Shown here: positions 1 through 7,792 of the stretch, piece after piece
Numbering within the stretch: position 1 is the first letter of the stretch
How the letters are laid out: each line of letters starts with the position of its first letter
Source of the DNA: Desulfobacterales bacterium
Lineage (GTDB): Bacteria; Desulfobacterota; Desulfobulbia; Desulfobulbales; BM004
Reading direction: 5' to 3'
DNA: 12,898 nt
NCBI GenBank assembly: GCA_012974315.1
Contig: JAAXQI010000076.1
Location: forward strand, 1-12,898
Notes under the pieces: generated by a model
Databases searched by the model: none
What the model was told of the DNA's origin: nothing
Seen by the model: the letters and a program-made list of their open reading frames with translations, nothing else
Translations under genes and position numbers: made by a program

Positions 1-294
1 GGTCGTTCAAGCGCACCGTGGCAGCATTTATCCATGGCAGTATTCAGGGCAGTGGAAAACAGGAGAAGTCTGGCGCGTGCAGCGAATACAGGCGTAAGTA
101 CCATTATAGACCCGCTGGGTAGAATGGCTGAGGCCACACCACTTTTTCAGCCCGCTTTTCTGGTGGCTGATGCTCCTTTGTTGCAGAAAAAAACAATTTT
201 CGTTGGTTTTGGTTATTATTTCGGATTGTTGTGTTTACTTCTTTGCATAGCTGGCTTGTTTGTTCTTAAAAAAGTTAAACAACGCGAGATGTGA
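1..294 (+). CDS. lnt: Apolipoprotein N-acyltransferase, C-terminal part (cut by window start)
   Basis: Lnt is an inner-membrane enzyme that adds the third acyl chain to the N-terminal cysteine of lipoproteins. The frame is open from base 1, so only the last 97 residues are present. They hold the end of the periplasmic nitrilase-like domain, with the family pattern FRAVENRRSLARAANTG followed by IDPLGR (about residues 14-41 of the fragment). A hydrophobic helix follows (about residues 68-88), then a short basic tail KKVKQREM that would sit in the cytoplasm. The Glu-Lys-Cys catalytic residues lie upstream, outside the window. The stop is 51 bases before the prfB start, with no terminator between, so the two genes are probably cotranscribed. 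The ATG at base 34 is an internal methionine, not the start. The family call rests on recognising this C-terminal pattern plus the membrane helix. Confidence 0.85.
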   Translation, partial: GRSSAPWQHLSMAVFRAVENRRSLARAANTGVSTIIDPLGRMAEATPLFQPAFLVADAPLLQKKTIFVGFGYYFGLLCLLLCIAGLFVLKKVKQREM

Positions 295-330
295 TGTAAT
301 CCAGCAATGGATGATTATATTGAGTTTTAT

Positions 331-335
331 GGAGG
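331..335 (+). promoter_or_regulatory. Ribosome binding site of prfB
   Basis: A clean GGAGG lies 10 bases before the ATG at 346. It settles the prfB start and matters because the short upstream reading phase (346-417) would otherwise look like non-coding sequence. It is the strongest Shine-Dalgarno sequence in front of any gene in the window. Confidence 0.8.
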
Positions 336-345
336 AATTTAACAT

Positions 346-1441
346 ATGTCTGCTGAATTGAAACAAAAGCTACAGGATTTGAAAGATCGCATTCTTAAGC
401 TACAGGTGCATCTTTGATGTAGATAACAAAAAAGACCAGCTTGCCGAGATAGAAAAGCAGATCAGTGTTCCAGGTTTTTGGGATGATGCTTTAAGGGCAA
501 AAAAAATACAGAAAGAACGGGGCAGAATACAGGAGCCTATAGATTCCTGGAAATCCTGTATTGCAATCTGGGAAGATGCCTCGCTGTTGCTTGAAATGGC
601 GCTTGATGAAGGAGATGCTGAGGCGGAGAAGGAAGTAGCCCAGACTCTTGAATCCCTGGAAAAGCGGGTAGGGATATTTGAGATGGAGTGCATGTTCTCC
701 GAGGAGCATGATGAGAGCAATGCACTTATTACCATCCATGCCGGAGCCGGCGGCACCGAGGCCCAGGATTGGGTAGACATGCTGCTGCGTATGTATCTCA
801 GGTGGGCTGAAGAAAAAGAATTCAAGACAAGTATCCTTGATTATCTCCCCGGAGATGAAGCCGGAGTAAAGGGTGTAACGGTGTTGGTTAAAGGCCTTTA
901 CGCCTATGGATATTTGCGCTCAGAGATGGGTATTCATCGTTTGGTCCGGATCTCCCCGTTTGATGCCGGAGGGCGCAGGCACACCTCATTTGCTTCAGTG
1001 TTTATTTTCCCGGAGCTCGATGACAGCATCGACATTGATATCAATGAAAAGGATCTGCGCATTGATACATACAGGGCAAGTGGGGCTGGGGGGCAGCATG
1101 TCAACAAGACCAGTTCTGCAGTGCGAATTACCCATCTGCCAACCGGTATAGTTGTCCAGTGTCAGAATGAACGGTCCCAGCATCGTAATAAGGATATGGC
1201 GTTCAAGATGTTAAGAGCCCGTCTTTACGAAAGGGAGAAAGAGATTCAGGCCAAGGAGCAGGAAGAACTGGGTGGTGTGAAAAAGGAAATAGGATGGGGC
1301 AGTCAGATCCGTTCCTATGTTCTGCAGCCCTATAGAATGGTTAAAGACCACCGGACAAAATGTGAGGTCGGTAATGTTGATAGCGTCCTTGATGGTAAGC
1401 TGGAGCCTTTTATAAATGCATATCTGCTCTGGAAGAGATAA
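346..1441 (+). CDS. prfB: Peptide chain release factor 2, made through a programmed +1 frameshift
   Basis: RF2 recognises UGA and UAA stop codons in the ribosomal A site and triggers peptide release. Translation starts at ATG 346 and reads 23 codons to an in-frame TGA at 415-417. Skipping T415 and continuing at GAT 416 gives a 364-residue protein, close to the usual 365. The stop-codon recognition motif SPF is at residues 203-205 (VRISPFDAGGRRH), and the catalytic GGQ is at 248-250 (RASGAGGQHVNKTSSAVRI). Both the SPF motif and the frameshift identify RF2 rather than RF1. The N-terminal part is charged and helical, as in the family. The gene follows lnt closely and is probably in the same transcript. 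RF2 level is expected to control its own synthesis: scarce RF2 leaves the TGA unread and favours the shift. An annotator ignoring the shift would start at 587 and lose 80 residues. Confidence 0.97.
404..418 (+). other. Programmed +1 ribosomal frameshift site of prfB
   Basis: The site reads CAG GTG CAT CTT TGA T. The slippery CTT codon (412-414) lies in the P site next to the stop TGA (415-417). A Shine-Dalgarno-like AGGTG (404-408) ends three bases before CTT, the same spacing as in the Escherichia coli site (AGGGGG, three bases, CTT TGA C). Peptidyl-tRNA-Leu slips from CTT to TTT, and reading continues with GAT. Two details differ from E. coli: the SD-like element is AGGTG, a weaker match to the anti-SD, and the base after TGA is T, not C. 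That this site is used is inferred from the intact RF2 sequence on both sides of the shift. Confidence 0.93.
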
Positions 1442-1543
1442 ATAATTTGGGGTTTTTTAGGGAAGATTTCCTTTTAACTCTCTGATTTCGGCTAAGATAT
1501 ATGCGGTTTTGTATTGCATAAAAGTTGCCGCCAAAGATACAAG

Positions 1544-2824
1544 ATGAAGAGTGGAAGCAAGAAAGATGAGGGGGGCTGCGTTAAATGCGGTACCTGTAAT
1601 ACTGTTTGTCCGGTGTATTTGACGACAGGGAATGAAGTACACACCCCCCGTGGTAAACAGCACCTCGGCTCCCGGCTGCACAAGGGTGAAAGATCTGCTC
1701 ATTATGCAGATATTTTCTCAAAATGTCTGTTGTGTGGTGCATGCCTTGAGGTCTGTCCGCGGTCCCTTGATACCCCTCAGTTAGTGGTGGATGTTCGCTC
1801 CGAACCAAGTAAAATCTCCGGCCTTTCTTTTTTCAAGTATGTATCACGCAAGGCCCTGGTCCATCCTCTTCTTTTTTCAAGTTTAAGTAAGGTGGGTACG
1901 ACTGCCCATAATCTGCTGGGAGGGTTTCTGCCCAAAGAAAGCGGCCTGCGATTGCGGCTGCTTGGTTTTGAAAAAGGAGTATTGCAGCTGCCTGCTGTCA
2001 GCTATTTAACCAAAGTGAAAAATGATTTATCTGCAGAAAAAGAGCAGCAAGTCGAAAAACATACGCCTGAAAAACAGGTGCATGAAGTAAATTATTTTAC
2101 AGGGTGCCTGGCGAATCATCTGCAGCCCGAGATAGCGGAAAGCACACAATTCCTGACATCCAAGACCACAGGCAGCAAAGCCTGTGTGCCTTTGGAGCAG
2201 ACTTGCTGTGGTATGGCTGCCATGGCAGCCGGCCGGCCAGATGAAACGTTGGATTTGGCAAAGAGAAATATCAGAGTCTTTGAGGAGAACGAACTCCCTA
2301 TTTTAACCTCCTGTTCTTCCTGTTATTATCAACTGAAAACCTATAATGAGCTCTTTGCAGATGATCCGGAATGGCAGGGAAGGGCCAGGAATTTTACAGA
2401 GAGATTACAGGAGTTCTCTACTTTTTTTCTGAGAAAATTTTCTGAAAGCAAGGAATTGATAACCGGTTCCAACAAATCTTCCGGCATGAAGGTTTTTTAT
2501 CATGATCCCTGCCACCTGCGGTTCAAGCTGCATATCACGGAGGAGCCGCGACAGCTTCTCAGCCTTTTTCAGGGAATAGATCTGCAGGAATTGGAGGGTG
2601 GGCCCCAATGTTGTGGCCAGGGCGGGCTTTTTCAGGTGGCCCATCCAGATTTGGCTCTTCAGGTATGGGAAAGGCTCATGGAGGGTTATGGCGCGCTATC
2701 AGCAAATACTGTGGTTACTGCATGTTCCGGCTGCCTCCTGCAGTGGCAGCTTGGTCTTGAGACTGGCGAGAGTAATGGCGAGGCGAAGCATCTCGCAGTC
2801 TTTATTGCTCAGCTGATGCAATAA
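1544..2824 (+). CDS. (Fe-S)-binding oxidoreductase subunit with two CCG domains, GlcF-like
   Basis: This 426-residue protein has the layout of GlcF, the iron-sulfur subunit of glycolate oxidase, and of related lactate or 2-hydroxyacid dehydrogenase subunits. Two 4Fe-4S ferredoxin motifs are at the N terminus: C12, C15, C18, C22 (CVKCGTCNTVCP) and C61, C64, C67, C71 (CLLCGACLEVCP). Two cysteine-rich CCG domains follow: the first has FTGC, TCCGM and SCSSC, the second DPCHLR, QCCGQGG and ACSGC. CCG domains usually bind a further cluster or pass electrons to a quinone or heterodisulfide. There is no signal peptide or membrane helix, so it is likely cytoplasmic. The usual FAD-linked oxidase partner (GlcD type) is not adjacent, so the substrate cannot be named. 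The ATG at 1544 puts the first cluster near the N terminus as in relatives. A TTG ten codons earlier (1514) is possible. Neither has a good ribosome binding site. Confidence 0.85.
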   Translation: MKSGSKKDEGGCVKCGTCNTVCPVYLTTGNEVHTPRGKQHLGSRLHKGERSAHYADIFSKCLLCGACLEVCPRSLDTPQLVVDVRSEPSKISGLSFFKYVSRKALVHPLLFSSLSKVGTTAHNLLGGFLPKESGLRLRLLGFEKGVLQLPAVSYLTKVKNDLSAEKEQQVEKHTPEKQVHEVNYFTGCLANHLQPEIAESTQFLTSKTTGSKACVPLEQTCCGMAAMAAGRPDETLDLAKRNIRVFEENELPILTSCSSCYYQLKTYNELFADDPEWQGRARNFTERLQEFSTFFLRKFSESKELITGSNKSSGMKVFYHDPCHLRFKLHITEEPRQLLSLFQGIDLQELEGGPQCCGQGGLFQVAHPDLALQVWERLMEGYGALSANTVVTACSGCLLQWQLGLETGESNGEAKHLAVFIAQLMQ

Positions 2825-2876
2825 AGTTGCAAAAAGACTTGTTCTCATTTTCAGCTGATGCTAAAAGAGAGCCCAT

Positions 2877-2905
2877 GGCTGCAACCTTTGCAGCCTGATG
2901 TTTTT
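2877..2905 (+). terminator. Probable intrinsic terminator after the GlcF-like gene
   Basis: A perfect 8-bp stem, GGCTGCAA (2877-2884) with TTGCAGCC (2888-2895), closes a 3-base loop. After TGATG comes a run of five T at 2901-2905. The stem is G+C-rich and lies 52 bases after the stop of the Fe-S gene and 36 bases before the dgt start. The T run begins five bases after the stem, which weakens the case, so some read-through is likely. Confidence 0.55.
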
Positions 2906-2940
2906 GGATAGAATTTTTTATTATATTGCTGGCACTCAAT

Positions 2941-3984
2941 ATGGGTCGAACAATTCGGGAAGAGATGGAGGAAAATGAGGAGAAAATCCTTTCTCCTTAT
3001 GCCTGTTTCAGTAAAAAAAGCAGGGGACGGTTGCGACCTGAACCTGAATGTGATGTAAGGGTGGCCTTTCAGCGGGACAGGGACCGAATTCTTCACTCCA
3101 AAGCCTTTCGTCGTTTAAAATATAAAACCCAGGTTTTTCTGGCTCCCACCGGGGATCATTACCGAACCCGGCTGACCCATGTATTTGAAGTTTCCCAGAT
3201 TGCCAGAACTGTTGCTGTAGCCTTGAAACTGAACGGTCATTTAACCGAGGCCATCGCTTTGGGACATGACCTGGGTCACACTCCATTCGGACATGCTGGT
3301 GAAGCTGTTTTAAACGAAGTGCATCCGGGCGGGTTTCACCACTATGAGCAAAGTCTTCGAGTCATAGATATTCTTGAAGATGGGGGCAGGGGGCTGAACC
3401 TGAATTTTGAGGTTAGGGACGGGATCAGCATGCACTCCAAGGGCAGGAAGGAGATACTGCCGCAGGATATATCTGAACTGCCCATGACCATGGAAGGCAG
3501 GGTGGTGCGGGTGGCTGACATTATCGCCTATGTAAACCATGACATGGATGATGCATTACGTGCCGGTATTATAAAAGAAGGGCAAATGCCGGCTGACATT
3601 TATGAAAAATTGGGTAAGACCAACTCGGAAAGGATTGACACCATGGTGAAGGATATTATCTACTCTACCCTCGCAGAAGGAGGGACAAGATTGACTATGA
3701 GTCCTGAAATTATGTCGGCCATGTCTGAAATGCGGTCCTTCCTTTATAAGAATGTCTATGAAACCAGCAAGATCCATGACGATTTCATCAAGGCCATGAA
3801 GGTGGTGAAAGAACTGTATCAGCATTTTCTTGAAAAAGGTTTACCCGGAGACGAGGAAGGTTCTGAGCCCAAGCCGGCCGGGGATCACCGTACAGTGTGT
3901 GATTTTGTGGCTGGCATGACAGATCGTTATGCCCTGGCCCTTTATCAGAATATATTTTTGCCTAAGCCATGGTCCGTCATGTAA
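2941..3984 (+). CDS. dgt: HD-domain deoxyguanosine triphosphate triphosphohydrolase-like protein (Dgt family)
   Basis: Dgt-family enzymes remove tripolyphosphate from dGTP or other dNTPs, controlling the cytoplasmic nucleotide pool, and are related to SAMHD1. The protein has 347 residues, typical of the shorter dGTPase-like class rather than the roughly 500-residue E. coli Dgt. The N terminus ends in the family pattern ILSPYACFSKKSRGR (16-30) and includes the block RDRDRILHSKAFRRLKYKTQ (45-64). The metal-binding HD residues are H80 (TRLTHVFEVSQ), H109-D110 (LGHDLGHTPFGHAGE) and D193 (RVADIIAYVNHD). All four ligands are present, so it should be active. Which dNTP is the substrate or activator cannot be read here. 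The ATG at 2941 fits the family start (IREEMEENEEKIL); a TTG at 2926 is in frame but has no support. No clear ribosome binding site precedes either. Confidence 0.92.
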   Translation: MGRTIREEMEENEEKILSPYACFSKKSRGRLRPEPECDVRVAFQRDRDRILHSKAFRRLKYKTQVFLAPTGDHYRTRLTHVFEVSQIARTVAVALKLNGHLTEAIALGHDLGHTPFGHAGEAVLNEVHPGGFHHYEQSLRVIDILEDGGRGLNLNFEVRDGISMHSKGRKEILPQDISELPMTMEGRVVRVADIIAYVNHDMDDALRAGIIKEGQMPADIYEKLGKTNSERIDTMVKDIIYSTLAEGGTRLTMSPEIMSAMSEMRSFLYKNVYETSKIHDDFIKAMKVVKELYQHFLEKGLPGDEEGSEPKPAGDHRTVCDFVAGMTDRYALALYQNIFLPKPWSVM

Positions 3985-3986
3985 CA

Positions 3987-4011
3987 AGCTGGAAACTTTA
4001 TCAGTTTAGCT
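3987..4011 (+). other. Small hairpin between dgt and valS
   Basis: AGCT-GG-AAACT (3987-3997) can pair with AGTTT-AGCT (4003-4011), leaving a GG bulge and a 5-base loop. It starts two bases after the dgt stop. No T run follows, so it is not a convincing terminator; it might mark a 3' end or an mRNA processing point. No T-box leader or other known aminoacyl-tRNA synthetase control element fits in the 51-base gap. Confidence 0.25.
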
Positions 4012-4035
4012 AATAACAGGAAATAAACAGAACAC

Positions 4036-6720
4036 ATGAAAAAGAGCGACGAAACAAAAGAATCAAGTTCTGATCTACCTAAAGCCTATGAGTTTTCCGC
4101 TGTAGAAAAAAAATGGTATGAATACTGGGAGAAGCATAAAAAGTTCCATGCAACAATGGATGATGGCAAACCGTCATTTTCAATTGTCATTCCACCCCCC
4201 AATGTGACAGGAGTTCTGCATGTCGGGCATGCCCTGAATAATACCCTGCAGGATGTCCTGGTCCGTTATAAAAGAATGCAAGGGTATAATGTGCTTTGGC
4301 TTCCAGGAACTGACCATGCCGGTATTGCTACCCAGAACGTGGTGGAGAGACAGCTGGCTGCAGAAAATATCAGCCGTCATGACATTGGTCGCAAGAAATT
4401 TATCGAACGGGTCTGGCAATGGAAGGAAGAGTCCGGCGGCCAGATAATAAATCAGCTTAAACGATTGGGCTGCTCCTGCGATTGGGACCGGGAACGGTTT
4501 ACCATGGATGAAGGGTTGTCCCGGGCGGTGCGGGAAGTATTTGCCAGATTGTATCATGAAGGCTTGATATATAAAGGGGATTATATAATCAACTGGTGTC
4601 CCCGTTGTCATACGGCATTGGCAGACCTGGAGGTGGAACATGAACCAACGGATGGCAAGCTCTATAATATTCGTTATCCATTTACCACCGGAGACGGCTA
4701 TCTTGTGGTGGCAACCACCAGGCCTGAAACCATGCTGGGAGATACGGCTGTAGCTGTTCACCCGTCGGACGAGCGCTACAATAACCTGCCTGAAAAAGCA
4801 GTTGTCCTGCCATTGGTGAATCGGACCATACCCATTGTTTTTGATGCGCATGTGGAACGGGAGTTCGGTACCGGTGCCTTGAAGGTCACCCCGGCCCATG
4901 ATTTGAATGATTTTGAAATTTCACGCCGACACGATCTGCCCGCTCTCAAGATTATGGACGAAAGCGGCACCATGAATGAGGCAGCAGGTGATTATGCCGG
5001 TTTAGATCGGTTTGCCTGCCGAAAGAAAGTGGTGGAGGACCTTGAGAAATTGGGGCTTCTCGAAAAGATCGAGGAGTATCAGCATGGAGTAGGCCACTGC
5101 TACCGCTGTCAAACAGTAGTTGAGCCGACTCTCTCCAAACAATGGTTTGTCTCGGTGAAGCCTTTGGCTGAAAAGGCCATAGCTGCCGTGAAGGAAGGCC
5201 AGACAAAAATTCATCCCAAAACCTGGGAAAACACTTATTTCGACTGGATGTACAATATCCGTGATTGGTGCATTTCACGCCAGATCTGGTGGGGACACCA
5301 GATTCCAGCCTGGACCTGTGAGGATTGCGGTGAGTTGATCGTCAGCAATATCGACCCGGAAGAATGTACAAAGTGTGCGGGGAGTAAACTCGTCCAGGAG
5401 ACAGATGTGCTGGATACCTGGTTCAGTTCGGCACTATGGCCATTTTCGACCCTCGGTTGGCCCGACAACACAAAGGAATTGTCTGTTTTCTATCCGACCT
5501 CAGTTTTGATAACCAGTTTTGATATCCTGTTTTTCTGGGTGGCGCGCATGATGATGATGGGGCTCCACTTCATGGAGGAAATTCCGTTTAAGGATGTTTA
5601 CCTGCACGCCCTGGTTCGCGATGCCGAGGGCCAGAAGATGAGTAAGTCCAAAGGCAATGTCATGGACCCTCTCCTTGTTATGGATAAATACGGCACCGAT
5701 GCCCTGCGTTTCACCATGATCGCTTTTGCGGCCCAGGGCCGTGATGTAAGGCTTTCCGAAGACAGGATCGAGGGTTATCGTCACTTTATAAATAAGATAT
5801 GGAACGCTGCCCGCTTTGCCCTTCTGCATATAAGGGATAGCCATCCTACACCTATAGAAGAAATTGATCCGGAAACTCTCAGCCTGCCTCACCAGTGGAT
5901 CTTGAGCCGCACAAACCACACCATTGGTGAAGTGCATAAGGCATTGAATGATTACCGGTTTAATGATGCCGCGCATTCTCTTTATCAATTTGTCTGGCAT
6001 GAATTCTGCGACTGGTACCTGGAATGGCTTAAAGATATTTTATTCGGGGATGATGAATTGGCAAAGACCACAGGGCAAGGCATTCTTTTTGCCCTCCTTG
6101 AGATTATTTTGAAGCTGCTGCATCCTATAACGCCCTTTGTTACTGAAGAGATATGGTCTGTTCTGCCGGGCAATAGATCAAGCATCATGACAGAACCGTT
6201 TCCTGAGCAAGTAGATAGTTGGAACAATCCTGAGGCAGATGCGTCAGCCGAACTTCTTATGGGAGTCGTGACCGGCTTTCGGAATATCAGAAGCGAGACG
6301 GGAATTCATCCTTCTGCAAGAATTGACGGGGTTATCATTTGTCCGGTCAAGCATAAGGCGGAAGTACTGAAAAACAACAGCAAGGCAGTCAGGGAAAGAG
6401 CCAGGGTTGGGGAATTACATATCCTTCAGGAAGGGAAACAACCCCAGGGGGCTGCCTCCTATATATTTAATGAAATTGAGATTTTTGTTTCCCTGGCCGG
6501 GTTGGTGGATGTTGACCAGGAACTGGCTAAACTGGAAAAGGAGATGGACAAGGTTTCCCTGCAACTCAAGAAGGTTGAGGGAAAGCTCGGCAACAGCAAA
6601 TTTCTTGATAATGCACCTGAAGAGGTTGTAGCCGGCGAGAAGGAAAAACAGGAGACAATGAGTGCCAAGCTTGCAAAAATTAATGAGAGTATGGAGCGCC
6701 TGAAACACCTCAACGATTAG
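4036..6720 (+). CDS. valS: Valyl-tRNA synthetase
   Basis: ValRS charges tRNA-Val and edits mischarged threonine. At 894 residues it is nearer the Bacillus-type length than the 951 of E. coli. The class I signature HVGH is at 62-65 (PPPNVTGVLHVGHALNN) and KMSKS at 534-538 (GQKMSKSKGNVMDP). The inserted editing domain lies between them, with VATTRPETMLGDTAVAVHP at about 222-240. Zinc-type cysteine pairs are seen at C188/C191 (NWCPRCHTALAD) and at C428/C431 with C444/C447, followed by the ValRS block DVLDTWFSSALWPFSTLGWP. The C-terminal 70 or so residues form a charged heptad-like coiled coil, the tRNA-binding arm typical of ValRS, which separates it from IleRS. The ATG at 4036 has only a distant AGGA. 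nadC follows after 16 bases, so the two are likely cotranscribed. No T-box is present. Confidence 0.98.
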   Translation: MKKSDETKESSSDLPKAYEFSAVEKKWYEYWEKHKKFHATMDDGKPSFSIVIPPPNVTGVLHVGHALNNTLQDVLVRYKRMQGYNVLWLPGTDHAGIATQNVVERQLAAENISRHDIGRKKFIERVWQWKEESGGQIINQLKRLGCSCDWDRERFTMDEGLSRAVREVFARLYHEGLIYKGDYIINWCPRCHTALADLEVEHEPTDGKLYNIRYPFTTGDGYLVVATTRPETMLGDTAVAVHPSDERYNNLPEKAVVLPLVNRTIPIVFDAHVEREFGTGALKVTPAHDLNDFEISRRHDLPALKIMDESGTMNEAAGDYAGLDRFACRKKVVEDLEKLGLLEKIEEYQHGVGHCYRCQTVVEPTLSKQWFVSVKPLAEKAIAAVKEGQTKIHPKTWENTYFDWMYNIRDWCISRQIWWGHQIPAWTCEDCGELIVSNIDPEECTKCAGSKLVQETDVLDTWFSSALWPFSTLGWPDNTKELSVFYPTSVLITSFDILFFWVARMMMMGLHFMEEIPFKDVYLHALVRDAEGQKMSKSKGNVMDPLLVMDKYGTDALRFTMIAFAAQGRDVRLSEDRIEGYRHFINKIWNAARFALLHIRDSHPTPIEEIDPETLSLPHQWILSRTNHTIGEVHKALNDYRFNDAAHSLYQFVWHEFCDWYLEWLKDILFGDDELAKTTGQGILFALLEIILKLLHPITPFVTEEIWSVLPGNRSSIMTEPFPEQVDSWNNPEADASAELLMGVVTGFRNIRSETGIHPSARIDGVIICPVKHKAEVLKNNSKAVRERARVGELHILQEGKQPQGAASYIFNEIEIFVSLAGLVDVDQELAKLEKEMDKVSLQLKKVEGKLGNSKFLDNAPEEVVAGEKEKQETMSAKLAKINESMERLKHLND

Positions 6721-6736
6721 CGATAAAGAAAAAAAC

Positions 6737-7576
6737 ATGGATGTAAATATATTAAAAAAAATCATAGAGAAGTTTCTGTGTGAAGATATCGGCAGCGGAG
6801 ACCTGACCAGTGAGGCAACTATTACTCAGGAGCAGAGCGGAACCGCAGAGTTTGTGGCAAAGGGATCTTTTGTGGTCTGTGGTGTTGAAACCGTTGCTTC
6901 TCTTGTTTTCACTATCCAAAATCCGGCAATTGTGATCACTCAGGCAAGCAGGGATAAAACCCTGGCTTCCCCCGGAGACTTACTTTTGACAGCAAAGGGG
7001 CCAGTGCAGGATCTTTTAAAAGCGGAAAGAGTGGCATTAAATCTTGCCCAGCGCCTTTGCGGCATTGCCACCTTAACCGCTCAATTTGTAGAGAATGTAA
7101 AGCCCCTGCCGGTTCGGATTCTTGATACCAGGAAGACAACACCGGGTTTACGCATGCTGGAGAAATACGCAGTCAGGGTGGGAGGTGGATACAATCATCG
7201 TTTTAACCTGGCTGACGGGGTTCTCATCAAGGACAACCATATACAGGCGTGCGGTTCCATCAAGGATGCAGTTGACAGAATGCGGGAAAAGGTCCCTCAC
7301 ACCATGAAAATTGAGGTTGAGGCCTCCAGTATGGAGGAGGTCAGGGAATGCCTTAACAGTTCCGTTGATATAATCATGCTGGATAATATGTCGACTGATC
7401 AGATGCGTGAGGCTGTAAAGCTGGCAGGCGGGCGGGCTCTTCTGGAGGCTTCGGGTGGTATGAGTCTTGATAATGTCAGGGCAGTGGCGGAGACAGGTGT
7501 TGATTATATTTCCGCCGGAGCGCTTACCCATTCAGCCCCCGCCTGTGATATCAGCATGCGGTTAAAGAGTCCGTAA
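6737..7576 (+). CDS. nadC: Nicotinate-nucleotide diphosphorylase (carboxylating), quinolinate phosphoribosyltransferase
   Basis: NadC converts quinolinate and PRPP to nicotinate mononucleotide, CO2 and pyrophosphate, the step where de novo NAD synthesis joins the common route. The 279-residue length is normal. The N-terminal sandwich domain has the EDIGSGDLTSEA block (about 15-26). The barrel domain shows DTRKTTPGLR (from residue 130), EKYAVRVGGGYNHRFNLADG, the substrate-binding IKDNH with K165, IEVEASSMEEV, MLDNMS and the phosphate-binding LEASGGM with SAGALTHSAP near the end. It begins 16 bases after valS, so coupled expression is likely. nadA and nadB are not in the window. The region before the ATG at 6737 is A-rich (AAAGAAAAAAAC) with no Shine-Dalgarno match. 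Downstream it runs head-on into the minus-strand tRNA-Cys gene. Confidence 0.97.
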   Translation: MDVNILKKIIEKFLCEDIGSGDLTSEATITQEQSGTAEFVAKGSFVVCGVETVASLVFTIQNPAIVITQASRDKTLASPGDLLLTAKGPVQDLLKAERVALNLAQRLCGIATLTAQFVENVKPLPVRILDTRKTTPGLRMLEKYAVRVGGGYNHRFNLADGVLIKDNHIQACGSIKDAVDRMREKVPHTMKIEVEASSMEEVRECLNSSVDIIMLDNMSTDQMREAVKLAGGRALLEASGGMSLDNVRAVAETGVDYISAGALTHSAPACDISMRLKSP

Positions 7577-7603
7577 TGGTTTCTTGTATGGATAGGTAAG
7601 GCC

Positions 7604-7640
7604 AATAAAAAAGGGGGTAGCTGTTTAAGCTAACCCCTTT
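7604..7640 (-). terminator. Intrinsic terminator of the tRNA-Cys gene
   Basis: Read on the minus strand, AAAGGGGTTAGC (7640-7629) pairs with GCTACCCCCTTT (7621-7610) around a 7-base loop. The 12-position stem has one mismatch (7617/7633). Six T follow or overlap the stem end (7612-7607), then ATT. It lies 10 bases after the CCA end of tRNA-Cys, where a terminator for that gene is expected. On the plus strand the same hairpin lies 33 bases after the nadC stop but lacks a T run beyond three T, so it may only slow or protect nadC transcripts. Confidence 0.8.
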
Positions 7641-7650
7641 GAGTTATAAA

Positions 7651-7726
7651 TGGAGGCGGCGACCGGATTTGAACCGGTGAATAACGGTTTTGCAGACCGC
7701 TGCCTTAGCCACTTGGCTACGCCGCC
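7651..7726 (-). tRNA. tRNA-Cys, anticodon GCA, CCA encoded
   Basis: The minus strand folds into a complete cloverleaf of 76 bases. The acceptor stem is GGCGGCG with CGCCGCC. The D arm has a GCC/GGC stem. The anticodon arm is GCGGT-CTGCAAA-ACCGT, with GCA at 7693-7691 and a G-U pair at the foot of the stem. There is a 5-base variable loop, and the T arm is ACCGG-TTCGAAT-CCGGT. The discriminator base is T (U73), the main identity element for cysteinyl-tRNA synthetase, and CCA is encoded at 7653-7651. The gene stands alone on the strand opposite to its neighbours, between nadC and rnc, with its own terminator. Cysteine follows from the GCA anticodon and U73. Confidence 0.97.
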
Positions 7727-7762
7727 TTTTCTGAGACCATAGCATGATTTCACGAAGCGGTC

Positions 7763-7792
7763 ATCTTAAACACAGAAACATTTTTTTGACAA
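7763..7792 (-). promoter_or_regulatory. Possible promoter of tRNA-Cys
   Basis: On the minus strand TTGTCA (7792-7787) resembles a -35 box and TAAGAT (7768-7763) a -10 box, with an 18-base spacer. Transcription would begin about 30 bases before the mature tRNA 5' end, leaving a short leader for RNase P. Matches to the sigma-70 consensus are 5 of 6 and 4 of 6, and the spacing is slightly long, so this is only a candidate. The same bases on the other strand read TTGACA (7786-7791), but no -10 box is found at the right distance in the rnc direction. Confidence 0.35.

Noticed and set aside
346..417. prfB as a broken gene or sequencing error
   Set aside because: The stop and frame change fall exactly at the conserved CTT-TGA site, and the fused product has full RF2 length and motifs. 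This is programmed recoding.
1514..1543. Upstream TTG start for the GlcF-like gene
   Set aside because: It has no ribosome binding site and adds ten residues not typical of the family. The ATG at 1544 was preferred, though neither is strongly supported.
1442..1543. Terminator or promoter between prfB and the Fe-S gene
   Set aside because: Only a stem with a two-base loop (AGGGAA/TTTCCT) and scattered A+T-rich hexamers are present; none meets reasonable spacing or pairing.
2926..2940. TTG start for dgt
   Set aside because: Adds only five residues without family support; the ATG at 2941 matches the usual N terminus.
4180..4899. 239-codon open frame on the minus strand inside valS
   Set aside because: Fully overlaps a strongly conserved synthetase; the translation has no domain pattern and looks like a shadow.
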